NCBI RefSeq assembly: GCF_000348985.1
Contig: NC_035930.1
Span: 496,001 to 560,000, forward strand
Source: Huiozyma naganishii CBS 8797
Lineage: Eukaryota > Ascomycota > Saccharomycetes > Saccharomycetales > Saccharomycetaceae
Direction: 5' to 3'
Length of the DNA stretch: 64,000 nt
Part shown: positions 56,801-64,000 of the stretch, piece by piece
Layout: the number at the start of each line of letters is the position of its first letter
Position numbering within the stretch: position 1 is the first letter of the stretch
Program-made: the position numbers and the translations under genes
The notes under the pieces: generated by a model
The model's input: only the letters and a program-made list of their open reading frames with translations
The model's database searches: none
What the model was told of the DNA's origin: nothing

Positions 56801-58358
56801 GGCCTATTTTAGGTTGGCTTATACTGTACTGAGTAATGTTGATAAAACAGTGGCTAAGTTCCGCTCTATTAGCTGTGCCAATGATCCGGTAAACAGTATC
56901 TTCGTCTTCACAAAGGATTTCGGGCTGAATTTTCTGAAGACTAACGTTGCTGATCCCGAAAAGAAGTCTATTCTTGTACACCTCATGGTTCAAATGAGCA
57001 TTAAATGGCTGACGTTTCTAGTAAATGATTGTGATGTTTTCGATGAAAGGACATTTAGATGGTGTATTCCTGCTCTGGAATATGCCGTTCGTGTCTTAGA
57101 CGGGTTAAATGTTTTGATTTTAGACGAGGATGAGTTTCGGCTACTCAAGAAAAGAATAGCAAGCTGTATGTCTTTACTCATCTCTCATTTTGATGTGATG
57201 GGAGCAAGGACTTTTGAGACAGCAAAAAAACTACATCAGCCCAGATCAGACAAATTTGAAGCCGAACACAAGGTTGACGATGATGAAGTCATGTTAGGTC
57301 TGAATTCGCAGGTTCGTGTCAGTGCAATTGTAGCAATGGAGCAAGCGAATGCAAGTAGAAATACTTTTAAGATAGGGCACGTTGTAGACGATGCAGACGA
57401 GGATAATCGTTTTATCCTATCACTTGTGTCGTCTCTTTCAAATGTTTCGATCAGATGGCAAAAGCGCGACTTTGTCGGTAGCGGCAACTTTGGTACAGTG
57501 TTTTCTGCTGTGAACCTAGACACGGGCGACATATTGGCTGTTAAGGAGATCAAGCTTCATAATGTAAAGAAAATGGAGCGCATTTACTCGTGCATTAAGG
57601 AGGAGATCGAGATTATGGAGAGGTTAAATCATCCGAACGTCATCAATTGCTACGGAGTGGAGGTCCATCGGGATAAACTAAACATTTTCATGGATTACTG
57701 TGAAGGTGGATCACTAAGCAGTTTGTTGGATCACGGACGAATTGAAGATGAAGTTGTAACCCAAGTGTACTCCTTAGAGCTACTAGAAGGTTTGGCGTAC
57801 CTCCACAGGTCTGGAGTAGTTCATCAAGACATTAAACCACAAAATATCTTGCTCAATCATAACGGTTTGATCAAGTATGTCGATTTTGGCACTGCAAGGA
57901 AAATCACTGCTAATGAGAGTGCGTCAGTCAATTTGGATGGGAAAGTGTTGACTCCTCCCCCGGCATCCGGTGGCACCGATAAAAAATTTGATACAACAGT
58001 CAGGGACATGATCGGGACCCCAATGTACATGGCGCCGGAAGTAGTGAGTGGGTCAGATAGGAGCGGTTGCTACGAATCCGGAGATATATGGTCGCTTGGT
58101 TGCGTGATACTAGAGATGGTAACGGGCAAGAGTCCCTGGTGGAATCTAGAAAACGAATGGGCTATAATGTACCATGTGGCTGCAGGCCACACCCCACCAT
58201 TACCGAGCGAGAATGAGATCTCTGATTTGGGTAGGGAGTTCTTGGAACGAATGTTGGTGGCCGATCCGAAGAAAAGGGCCACGGCGGTCGAACTGCTGGT
58301 AGATCCCTGGATTGTGCAGATCAGGGAACTGGCGTTCAAACCGAATGAGGAAACGTAA
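53811..58358 (+). CDS. SSK2/SSK22: HOG-pathway MAPKKK Ssk2/Ssk22
   Basis: 1515 residues from the ATG at 53811 (a GTG-initiated extension lies just upstream). It is the MAP kinase kinase kinase that, once bound by the response regulator Ssk1, activates Pbs2 and Hog1 in osmotic stress. The N-terminal about 330 residues are Ser/Thr/Pro-rich; a large conserved helical regulatory region follows. The kinase domain spans about 1217-1508: GSGNFGTVFSAV, ILAVKEIKL, VVHQDIKPQNILLNHNGLIK, VDFGTARKI, IGTPMYMAPEVV. The catalytic loop reads HQD where HRD is usual. Length is closer to Ssk2 (1579) than Ssk22 (1331), though the location is that of SSK22 (YCR073C). GC is high at both ends and low in the middle. 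Confidence 0.93.
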   Translation: MSEQDYFSLDSPREHAVDHWAGPTDRERLGPESLQKSVLIEGQGASSNKGAGSPKLQSPRRPESHHTSFSDYPHSGHAVRPVTMSRFSSTPGVSSLHHKILTHKDGTTRRPLTNTLMTQLERGQLPPYTAERSKIRSKSLVVPSGRETRKTISLELDPSSPTLIHFSPLSREALFNYRRSSTSNPTTPKGIQYIIPSSQCATETWSPLTSIPSSRSSSIRPDSASSIGTFPTVKKQYILNEQLYLSKLKSSIPDDDYYTRRITPGAYLNVDTDDDQGEHLEYPLELNTAVNGNEDFTSTGSIVTPHAEETHFLHPDFIKQRLNSLQYSDSETTTGDILDSDMSGLITDSRVSRRIEWQRLLTSVLRGDIVKSEKTKIIKENIGTNFGKHYGYDLWLDLRAWLSGKSSAQLSQNLIVLRKLSDDIIVEILNFRVPKEIAGDRVLIVDELKNLMNKYYKILGYWPNIRDMAKDKPVITSLELTETIDTINNWLNLRTGFLHVTKHLKQWTNGGNSNFDESYELTISTALVGQLIKEKDIEKIFEKKVFSQLAPWLAKGKIFCLNYQNIMAKMNLTCDYKWIEELLLFPMRLLKEVILLRIVYAEKIKTPTMMMVDQTIENLTSYIKLAVQLKYTLVEYTTDLPFHIPFDPDFDETVLKALSLLFTFLHLKILECNKMSYPFFKEVDVLLKHWEDLKNVGQYVKYSGALIASEFSKLMLRILHRLHAYLLQQQNKQPHFKDNVHSQKWLTEFFENLGSMKKRLNRFSIILTKAFQNAVIYNVKDASKMTQLLHHFGYFLIYSGDDVKMDGKYVFGSPELLGSSSQEIINILENHDIGSDIIPRLQIENSLILYNATSPILEGFFPGDKKFRGNGSQSKLSSTSGTSKNSKFHPLPHFEDLSALQKELGDIEARLQSLGHLIIFCIEDPILWKGPVVSFSGIRLGSFHAGMKPGTMILMNQGSNIALSCQSSTFERSQCVFFMERRCSLKSVESNLQRINKAYFRLAYTVLSNVDKTVAKFRSISCANDPVNSIFVFTKDFGLNFLKTNVADPEKKSILVHLMVQMSIKWLTFLVNDCDVFDERTFRWCIPALEYAVRVLDGLNVLILDEDEFRLLKKRIASCMSLLISHFDVMGARTFETAKKLHQPRSDKFEAEHKVDDDEVMLGLNSQVRVSAIVAMEQANASRNTFKIGHVVDDADEDNRFILSLVSSLSNVSIRWQKRDFVGSGNFGTVFSAVNLDTGDILAVKEIKLHNVKKMERIYSCIKEEIEIMERLNHPNVINCYGVEVHRDKLNIFMDYCEGGSLSSLLDHGRIEDEVVTQVYSLELLEGLAYLHRSGVVHQDIKPQNILLNHNGLIKYVDFGTARKITANESASVNLDGKVLTPPPASGGTDKKFDTTVRDMIGTPMYMAPEVVSGSDRSGCYESGDIWSLGCVILEMVTGKSPWWNLENEWAIMYHVAAGHTPPLPSENEISDLGREFLERMLVADPKKRATAVELLVDPWIVQIRELAFKPNEET

Positions 58359-58644
58359 AACTCGTCTTGGTTTAAATTGGAAGAGACAGCCCAAGGACGT
58401 ACTATGCTATGCATTGACCAATCCTCGGCCCACAGCTGAAGAAGCGTCTCTACCGGGGACTCCTGTGCGTCGGACACACTAAACGGCTGCGAAGCACGTG
58501 ACCCGATTCTTGTTCAGATTTTGCTCGAAAATTTTCAAGTCTGAAATATTTTGCGATGAGATGAGATGAGATGCGGTTGTTGGTAGTTGCGGTTGACTTG
58601 GATCAGAAAGCGGAACAGCACGACGACACTAATCACTACAACAC
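58359..58644. promoter_or_regulatory. RSA4 promoter: CACGTG, RRPE and PAC
   Basis: 286 bases. CACGTG at 58495-58500 (followed by AC) lies 145 bases upstream of RSA4; GAAAATTTTC at 58527-58536 is RRPE-like; GCGATGAGATGAG at 58553-58565 is a perfect PAC box within a short GATGA repeat. This is the ribosome-biogenesis regulon signature. SOL1/SOL2, expected between SSK2/22 and RSA4, is absent. Confidence 0.7.
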
Positions 58645-60204
58645 ATGTCTACGTTAATTCCACCTCAGTCAAAGAAACAGAAAAGAGAGGCGCAGAAGCC
58701 GAGGGAGGCTAAGATCATCCCCGATAACCTACCGAATGTGTCCATACGGCTGCAGGCCTTAGACTCCGGTGAGAATGTCGGTGGGGCGCTAAGAGTGCCC
58801 GGTGGGATCACCGAGAAACAGTTGGAGGAATTGTTGAATCAATTGAACGGTACTGGTGATGACCCTGTTCCTTACACGTTTAGCTGTGACATTCCTGGGA
58901 AACAGCAGAAAACTGTTGATATCACGGACAACCTGTACAGCGCGGTCTTGAAACCAGAGTACTATTCAACGGAGGACACCATCACATTGATGTTTACTCC
59001 GAGGGCTATCTTCAAAGTTAAACCCGTGACGAGGTCAGCTTCTGCGATTGCAGGGCACGGTTCCACGATCCTGTGTTCGGCGTTTGCTCCAGACACCAGC
59101 AGCAGAATGGTAACAGGTGCCGGTGACAACACGGCTCGTATCTGGGACTGTGACACACAGACACCGCTAGCCACCCTTGAGGGACACTCGAACTGGGTGC
59201 TCTGCGTGTCGTGGTCTCCTGACGGCGAGGTTATCGCTACTGGGTCCATGGATAGCACGATCAGGTTATGGGAATCGACGAAGGGGAAACCTGTCGGTGG
59301 TGGTAACGGTTCCTCCTCTGCTTTAAAGGGCCATATGAAATGGATCACGTCCCTGTCGTGGGAACCGCTCCATCTGGTGCCGGACGGTGCGAAACCGCGG
59401 TTGGCGTCTGCCTCTAAGGATGGGACGATCAAGATCTGGGACACGGCAAGAAGAGTATGTTTGTACACGCTGAGTGGGCACTCTAACTCAGTTGCATGTG
59501 TCAAATGGGGTGGCGAGGGCCTGTTATATTCCGGTTCCCACGATAAGACGGTTAGAGTGTGGGATATGAATAGTGCTACAGTCGGCAAGTGCATCAGTAT
59601 CTTGAAAAACCATGCCCATTGGGTCAATCACTTGTCTTTATCGACCGACTATGCCTTGAGGATTGGACCCTTTGACCACACTGGTGTAAAACCAAGCACA
59701 CCAGCGGAGGCGAAGAGAAGGGCGCAGGCCAATTACGATAAAGTCGCCAAGCGGAACGGGTCTGCAGAGGAACTGATGGTCACGGCAAGTGACGACTTCA
59801 CAATGTTTTTGTGGAACCCAAAAAAATTAACGAAACCGCTCGCAAGAATGACGGGCCATCAGAAACTGGTCAACCACGTTGCCTTCAGCCCTGATGGCAG
59901 ATACATCGTTTCGGCGTCCTTTGACAACTCGATCAAACTATGGGACGGAAGAGACGGGAAGTTTCTATCCACGTTCAGGGGCCACGTCGCCAGTGTATAC
60001 CAAGTAGCATGGTCGTCGGATTGCAGGCTGCTCGTATCCTGTTCTAAGGACACTACTTTGAAAGTTTGGGATGTCAGAACAAGGAAGTTGTCTGTTGATC
60101 TCCCCGGCCACCAGGACGAAGTATTCACTGTCGATTGGAGCGTGGACGGTAAACGGGTGTGCAGCGGTGGTAAGGACAAGATGGTGAGGATATGGACCCA
60201 CTGA
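58645..60204 (+). CDS. RSA4: 60S ribosome biogenesis WD-repeat protein Rsa4
   Basis: 519 residues from an ATG at 58645; S. cerevisiae Rsa4 is 515. An N-terminal NLE (ubiquitin-like) domain at about 30-115 contains VSIRLQALDSGENVGGALRV and VPYTFSCDI; this is the part pulled by the AAA-ATPase Rea1 during pre-60S remodelling in the nucleus. Eight WD40 repeats follow from about residue 130 to the end (GHGSTILCSAFAPDTSSRMV, GHSNWVLCVSWSPDG, DKTVRVWD, DNSIKLWDGRDGKFLSTFRG, DKMVRIWTH). All repeats look intact. The strong PAC/RRPE promoter matches the role. Confidence 0.97.
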   Translation: MSTLIPPQSKKQKREAQKPREAKIIPDNLPNVSIRLQALDSGENVGGALRVPGGITEKQLEELLNQLNGTGDDPVPYTFSCDIPGKQQKTVDITDNLYSAVLKPEYYSTEDTITLMFTPRAIFKVKPVTRSASAIAGHGSTILCSAFAPDTSSRMVTGAGDNTARIWDCDTQTPLATLEGHSNWVLCVSWSPDGEVIATGSMDSTIRLWESTKGKPVGGGNGSSSALKGHMKWITSLSWEPLHLVPDGAKPRLASASKDGTIKIWDTARRVCLYTLSGHSNSVACVKWGGEGLLYSGSHDKTVRVWDMNSATVGKCISILKNHAHWVNHLSLSTDYALRIGPFDHTGVKPSTPAEAKRRAQANYDKVAKRNGSAEELMVTASDDFTMFLWNPKKLTKPLARMTGHQKLVNHVAFSPDGRYIVSASFDNSIKLWDGRDGKFLSTFRGHVASVYQVAWSSDCRLLVSCSKDTTLKVWDVRTRKLSVDLPGHQDEVFTVDWSVDGKRVCSGGKDKMVRIWTH

Positions 60205-60594
60205 TCCGGTTGTCACAGAGCAAATTAGACATTCCTCCATGTATATTCTCCTACGATGGCATATTCTGCAACTGCGTGCACCTAGTAAAGAAAAGAAATA
60301 AAACTTATGTACATGTTTATGTTATAGAAAACTAACACACTCTCGCATTTAGGAACACCTTTTCGATTTTAGTGTCACTTCCTCGTTTCGTGGAGACAGC
60401 GATTTGCCATCTACGATGGTTTTTCTGTTAATAGATGTGTCTTTAATGCATTGTTTTGGGAAAGTTTCAAAGCAAAAATAATTGGTTATTATCGACTTCG
60501 AAGACGAGCGGAGTTCGAGGAGGAACAGGAAGTCCGTTTGCTACATTGGCGTCTCCACAAGGTACCAAGGGAGTGTACGTTACAAAGATAATTG
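60205..60594. other. Spacer between RSA4 and IMG2 (390 bp)
   Basis: No gene recognised. An open frame running from a TTG at 60456 into IMG2 in a different frame has no ATG start and no family resemblance, so it is treated as chance. CPR4/CPR8, which neighbours ATG15 in S. cerevisiae, was not found in the window. Confidence 0.3.
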
Positions 60595-61008
60595 ATGTGG
60601 GTGAATACAGGTACAAGATGTGCTGCAGCTCATTGCAGGAGAAGGTGTTTATCAGCGGTGGTGTCTTCTTTTGTTAAGAAACCGGCACTGCTGTTCCCAG
60701 CGTTGAATGAGGTTGCGCAAGAGGATCTTATTACAGCAAGTGATCGTTTCGGCAAGGGTACTTACTTCATTGAGAGAAGCGAGACAGGTAACCTCCCTGT
60801 TTATTCGGATTACAAAGGTGGCGGAAACAAAGTTATAACCGAGATCAGGAAGATACGAGGTGACGCAGTGCAGTTGCGGAACGACTTACAGCCGTTGCTG
60901 CCGTTCATCCCGCTGGAAAACTGGCGAGTGGCCATGCAGTCCAAGAAGATTATCATCAAGGGAGATTACGTGAAGCAGGTCAAGCGCGTGCTCTCCAAAG
61001 TGATATGA
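60595..61008 (+). CDS. IMG2: Mitochondrial large-subunit ribosomal protein Img2 (mL49)
   Basis: 137 residues from the ATG at 60595; S. cerevisiae Img2 is 146. The N-terminus is Arg/Cys/Ala/Ser-rich without acids ([20 protein letters not shown]), a plausible matrix presequence. The conserved mL49 core reads [20 protein letters not shown] and [20 protein letters not shown], ending [20 protein letters not shown]. It is a subunit of the mitochondrial ribosome, needed for mtDNA integrity in S. cerevisiae. It is convergent with ATG15, 122 bases apart. Confidence 0.92.
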   Translation: MWVNTGTRCAAAHCRRRCLSAVVSSFVKKPALLFPALNEVAQEDLITASDRFGKGTYFIERSETGNLPVYSDYKGGGNKVITEIRKIRGDAVQLRNDLQPLLPFIPLENWRVAMQSKKIIIKGDYVKQVKRVLSKVI

Positions 61009-61130
61009 TTGTGTATAGAACGTCATGCCCGACCCTGTAAATAGTTAGCTACGTAATGTGTTAGAGGAAAGAACAAGTGGCCAGCCACTTGACAATTGTA
61101 CTCCCTTTATATTTAATCCTTATAGGGAGC

Positions 61131-62798
61131 TTATCTCGTCATTTGCGGTGGAACACGCCCCCACTCCGTACAAAACCCCCACCAATTGTACCCGACACAT
61201 GTGGAAGTAGTTGCTGTGGCAGTTGTTGTACTCGTTGTGCTTGTGCTTGTGCTTGTGCTTGTGCTTGTGCTGGAGCTTGTGCTGCTGGGGTCTTCGTCAC
61301 GGTTTCGCCAGAAATTCCAATTGTAGCAGTCCACGCAGGGCTCTGGTTCTTCACAGAGTGCTACCTCCTCGTAGTCGTCCAGTATTTTATCTATAACAGT
61401 GTGTATCTTGTGGTTTAGAATGTTTACGTGCCATCCTTTGTCCTTGACGACGTCGTAAATGCACACTTTCCCTGTGTGGCACGCCGTCTCCATGGCGTAC
61501 CCAGCGATAGAACAGGTCGAGCTTGCCCCATTACAGGTGCCCATGAAGATCGGATCCGCAGTGTGGCCAAAATGCCACACACCTTCCAAATGGCTGGGCA
61601 GGCCTGGTGGGAAGGGTAGATGCAGTCTTTTGGCAGCTAATAGTTCACCGGGAGCCTCAAAAGTAACAGCAGGTTGTCCGAACGTCCTCGCTAAAAGACT
61701 CGCAAGCGCACCACCTAGAGAGTGGCCCGTCAGCCAGATAGTGGCGTTCGGGTACTGCAGGTACACGTCCCGGTATATTTCGCTTACCGCAGAGTAGTAT
61801 CGGTCCTTGCGCCGTAACTCTGCCTCGACGCAGGACTCGTCGCATGTCAGAGATTTGATGTAACAGCCACACACCGTGGCCCACAGGTAGCTCACCCTAG
61901 CGCAACAGCACGAGAAGAGCAAGTTGTCGTTCAGTTTGTCGCTCGCTGTAGTCTCATCCTCCCCTGAGCCCGGTAATCCCTGGGCACTGGTGCCCTTGAT
62001 GGAAAGCACCACGGTGTTTTCCACCTCATTATAGAATATGTGTCCCCTCAGCCCCTCCCCGTCCCAACCAAAGTTGGGCGATTCTGTTTCATTCCATGGG
62101 GTGGTCAGGTTCCTCCACTTGCCCGTGTGCGGGATCTGCACGTACGCGTTCGAGGACATCAACGCGAGTGAAATCACCGTGTCCTTGTCCGAGATATCTG
62201 GTGCAACCACATCATCCTCCACAGTCCAGTGACGCAGTATATCTACATCATCAGCGTTGCCGTGCACAGAGGAAGAAAGAAGTTCCGGGTCTCTTTCCCG
62301 AGGCCTCGCCATCTGTATCAGCGACGACTTCAACTTGAACCTGAAAGCAAACGGGTTATCCGTCTGAAATTTGGCACTAGACGTCCACTCGGTATAGTCC
62401 CTTCCGTCGTTATCGTCTTCCGAATCAGCATCAGCGGCAGCGGCAGTACGCAGCATTCGGTACATCGCACCGGCCTCCTGCACAAAGTTATCGGTAACAT
62501 CGAGCCTCTGGTGCATTTGATACCATTCATGAACACCGTGTCGATAAATATGCGTCAGTTTAAACACACCTGGTGCTGTAGCGGTTTCGTCTGCCACAAT
62601 TAAGGGTCCCCTATCTCGACGGTTTACTGCATAAACCCACCACAAAACACCACAAAAAGCTGCCAAAAGAACGGATCGCAGCCCAGCAAACCGCTTGGAG
62701 CCATCAAAGACACTCCCCATATTCGTCACAGTAAGGGTTCCCTCGAGCAGCAGCCTCAGATTCCGTAAACTGTGCAAAAACCCGGTGACTCGCTGCAT
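61131..62798 (-). CDS. ATG15: Vacuolar phospholipase/lipase Atg15
   Basis: 555 residues from an ATG at 62798; an internal ATG at 62720 (residue 27) would place the single transmembrane anchor near residue 14, closer to S. cerevisiae Atg15 (520 residues), and may be the true start. The anchor is RSVLLAAFCGVLWWVYAV (about 41-58). The lumenal alpha/beta-hydrolase has the serine elbow TGHSLGGALASLL near residue 357 and Cys-rich segments (FMGTCNGASSTCSIAGYAME). It enters the vacuole by the multivesicular body route and breaks down autophagic and Cvt body membranes. The C-terminal tail holds a Ser/Thr repeat encoded by a hexanucleotide array. Confidence 0.94.
   Translation of the reverse strand: MQRVTGFLHSLRNLRLLLEGTLTVTNMGSVFDGSKRFAGLRSVLLAAFCGVLWWVYAVNRRDRGPLIVADETATAPGVFKLTHIYRHGVHEWYQMHQRLDVTDNFVQEAGAMYRMLRTAAAADADSEDDNDGRDYTEWTSSAKFQTDNPFAFRFKLKSSLIQMARPRERDPELLSSSVHGNADDVDILRHWTVEDDVVAPDISDKDTVISLALMSSNAYVQIPHTGKWRNLTTPWNETESPNFGWDGEGLRGHIFYNEVENTVVLSIKGTSAQGLPGSGEDETTASDKLNDNLLFSCCCARVSYLWATVCGCYIKSLTCDESCVEAELRRKDRYYSAVSEIYRDVYLQYPNATIWLTGHSLGGALASLLARTFGQPAVTFEAPGELLAAKRLHLPFPPGLPSHLEGVWHFGHTADPIFMGTCNGASSTCSIAGYAMETACHTGKVCIYDVVKDKGWHVNILNHKIHTVIDKILDDYEEVALCEEPEPCVDCYNWNFWRNRDEDPSSTSSSTSTSTSTSTSTTSTTTATATTSTCVGYNWWGFCTEWGRVPPQMTR
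61235..61282 (+). repeat. (TTGTGC)n microsatellite in the 3' part of ATG15
   Basis: Six perfect TTGTGC units at 61235-61270, then TGGAGC and a seventh TTGTGC. On the ATG15 strand they encode alternating Ser-Thr. The hexamer keeps frame on expansion or contraction. Confidence 0.9.
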
Positions 62799-62972
62799 CT
62801 TTTAAGAAGAGACCTCTTCAAATTTCGATATAAAAACATCAAAAGTGAAATCTGTTGAAGTTGAGCAACTTCTCGACGGCAGTTGAAGGCTGAGAAGATC
62901 TACAACGACAAGGACAACGACCACCACTCCAGTGGACGGCGCGGCTACTGCACAGGTTTTTTTACGCTAGCT

Positions 62973-64000
62973 ATGAAGTTTGCGAGTGCGGATTACTCCG
63001 TTGGGTACCCCATGTACGGTGCCACTTTCTTGAGCGACGACGTGCTGCTCGTTACGGGCGGTGGGGACGCTGACTCTGGTTCCCCGTTGACGAAACTGAC
63101 TGCGTTGCGGGTGGACCTTAAAAAGAAGAAAGTGATGAAGCGGTTTAGGGAGATCACGTTGGAGCAGAAGGACAATTCTGCGACTGCACTGGACTCTGCG
63201 TTTGTCGCGCACGGCGGGGCGGTCACGAACCTTATTCTGCTCGGGTGCAACGAAACGGTGCCCCTCGGCGAACCGAACCACCATCTGCGGAAATTCTTCT
63301 TCGAGAATGCGCACTTGAAGTACGAATCCTGTGCGGACTTCAACAGGTCCAGTGAGTTGAGCGAGTACACGAAACTTGTTCGGCTTTGCAAGGATGGCTC
63401 TGTCGCGGCAATTGCGTCCTCCAAACTGCCCACCACTGTCAGGATTATCGATCCGGTCACGATGGTTGAAAGGTACGAGATTGAAACGGGGAGAGACGTG
63501 AGAGATCTATGTTTTTCACCGGATGGGAAGGTCGTTGCGTACGTGACAGAGACGTCCCTAGAGGTGATCTCCATCGTCACCGGTAGGTTTATCATCAGAA
63601 AGACTGACTTTGACGCTAACCAGATTCTGTCAAAGGTTAACTTTTTGAACAATGACACCATCTTGGTTGCCGCAAGTTTAATTAAGGACAAGCTTGGCGT
63701 TGTCTTGAGCGTAGTTTCGATAAAGAGCAAAGAGGTTTCGATATTGAAGAGCAAGACTATTAAGGGTAACTTTAAGGGGATCACCTCGATGGACGTGGAT
63801 AACAAGGGCGAGCTGGCCGTACTGGCTGTGAGCGGGAGTTCTCTGTTGGTCATCAAATTGAAAGACTTGTCAACTTTGAAAGTTTTCAAATCAGTTCATC
63901 AGTTGGAAATCACCAAAGTAAGATTCTCCCCCAATTCTCGGATGATTGCCACTGTTTCCCCGGACAAAAACGTGCACTTGGTTGTGATTCCAGAGGGGCT
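62973..64000 (+). CDS. SEC12/SED4: Sar1 guanine-nucleotide exchange factor Sec12/Sed4 (5' part, runs off the window)
   Basis: 342 full codons visible from the ATG at 62973; the gene continues past the right edge. Seven-bladed beta-propeller of the Sec12 family: MKFASADYSVGYPMYGATFL at the start, the potassium-loop-like VLLVTGGGDADSGS, KLTALRVD, VRDLCFSPDGKVVAYVTETS and ITSMDVDNKGELAVLAVSGS, all close to Sec12/Sed4. Sec12 activates Sar1 at the ER to start COPII coat assembly; Sed4 is its S. cerevisiae ohnologue (YCR067C). The transmembrane segment and lumenal tail that separate Sec12 from the longer Sed4 lie beyond the window, so the two cannot be told apart. Divergent from ATG15, as in S. cerevisiae. 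Confidence 0.94.
   Translation, partial: MKFASADYSVGYPMYGATFLSDDVLLVTGGGDADSGSPLTKLTALRVDLKKKKVMKRFREITLEQKDNSATALDSAFVAHGGAVTNLILLGCNETVPLGEPNHHLRKFFFENAHLKYESCADFNRSSELSEYTKLVRLCKDGSVAAIASSKLPTTVRIIDPVTMVERYEIETGRDVRDLCFSPDGKVVAYVTETSLEVISIVTGRFIIRKTDFDANQILSKVNFLNNDTILVAASLIKDKLGVVLSVVSIKSKEVSILKSKTIKGNFKGITSMDVDNKGELAVLAVSGSSLLVIKLKDLSTLKVFKSVHQLEITKVRFSPNSRMIATVSPDKNVHLVVIPEG

Noticed and set aside
60456..60677. Frame beginning upstream of IMG2 and ending inside it
   Set aside because: It starts with TTG, overlaps IMG2 in a different frame and has no recognisable domain; a short uORF-like effect cannot be excluded but is not supported.
1..64000. CRISPR array, operon or prokaryotic signals
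   Set aside because: The window is yeast nuclear DNA. The tandem repeats found are coding repeats, microsatellites or a promoter minisatellite without spacer structure.

Overview
The window is nuclear DNA of a budding yeast (Saccharomycetaceae). Almost every gene has a clear Saccharomyces cerevisiae counterpart, genes are compact and intronless, a tRNA-Leu(UAA) is present, and promoters carry yeast elements (PAC/RRPE, CACGTG, Reb1 and Ste12 sites). From about 15.1 kb to the right end the order matches S. cerevisiae chromosome III from YCR095C (OCA4) down to YCR067C (SED4). The left 7.7 kb mixes chromosome XIV-type genes (SNF12, YNR021W) with chromosome III-type genes (YCR051W, BUD23). Neighbours expected from the inferred ancestral order (MRPL50, ATP23, TRM112, PET494, MVD1, SOL1/2, CPR4/8) are absent, and TUP1 survives only as a decayed relic. 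This is what a whole-genome-duplication descendant with its own pattern of duplicate loss should look like; a GC-rich Kazachstania-like yeast is a reasonable guess, but the species is inference.

Layout. 0-7.7 kb: SNF12, a CCDC47 homologue, an ankyrin protein, the sterol acyltransferase ARE1/2 and the 18S rRNA methyltransferase BUD23. 7.7-14.9 kb: a gene-poor accessory island with a large GPI-type adhesin, scraps of decayed ORFs, a decayed multi-pass membrane protein and the tRNA gene; it sits where the YCR047C-like and YCR095C-like blocks join. 15-31 kb: OCA4, CDC50, CDC39/NOT1, MSH3, FPK1/KIN82 and the YCR090C homologue. 31.9-35.5 kb: a FIG2/AGA1-type mating adhesin. 35.9-41.2 kb: ABP1, a LYAR-type zinc-finger protein, CSM1, the TUP1 relic, TRX3 and AHC2. 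41.4-53.6 kb: SRB8, PTC6, PAT1, FUB1, EGO2 and a tandem pair of ERS1 genes. 53.8-64 kb: SSK2/SSK22, RSA4, IMG2, ATG15 and the 5' part of SEC12/SED4.

The genes do not form one pathway, but themes recur: ribosome production (BUD23, RSA4, the LYAR-type protein and perhaps the ankyrin protein, all with PAC- and/or RRPE-like promoter motifs), vacuole/TORC1 biology (EGO2 divergent from ERS1; ATG15), membrane lipid asymmetry (CDC50 with its activating kinase FPK1), mRNA fate (CDC39, PAT1), transcription (SNF12, SRB8, AHC2) and the cell surface (two GPI-type wall proteins).

The most unusual objects are the adhesin at 9371-12961, which joins a Hyr1/Iff-type N-terminal domain, 45-residue repeats and an internal seripauperin (SRP1/TIP1) domain, and the TUP1 relic at about 39640-40080. 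Several starts are placed at the first in-frame ATG consistent with the family, because longer open frames there begin only with TTG or GTG or with an unsupported N-terminal extension.
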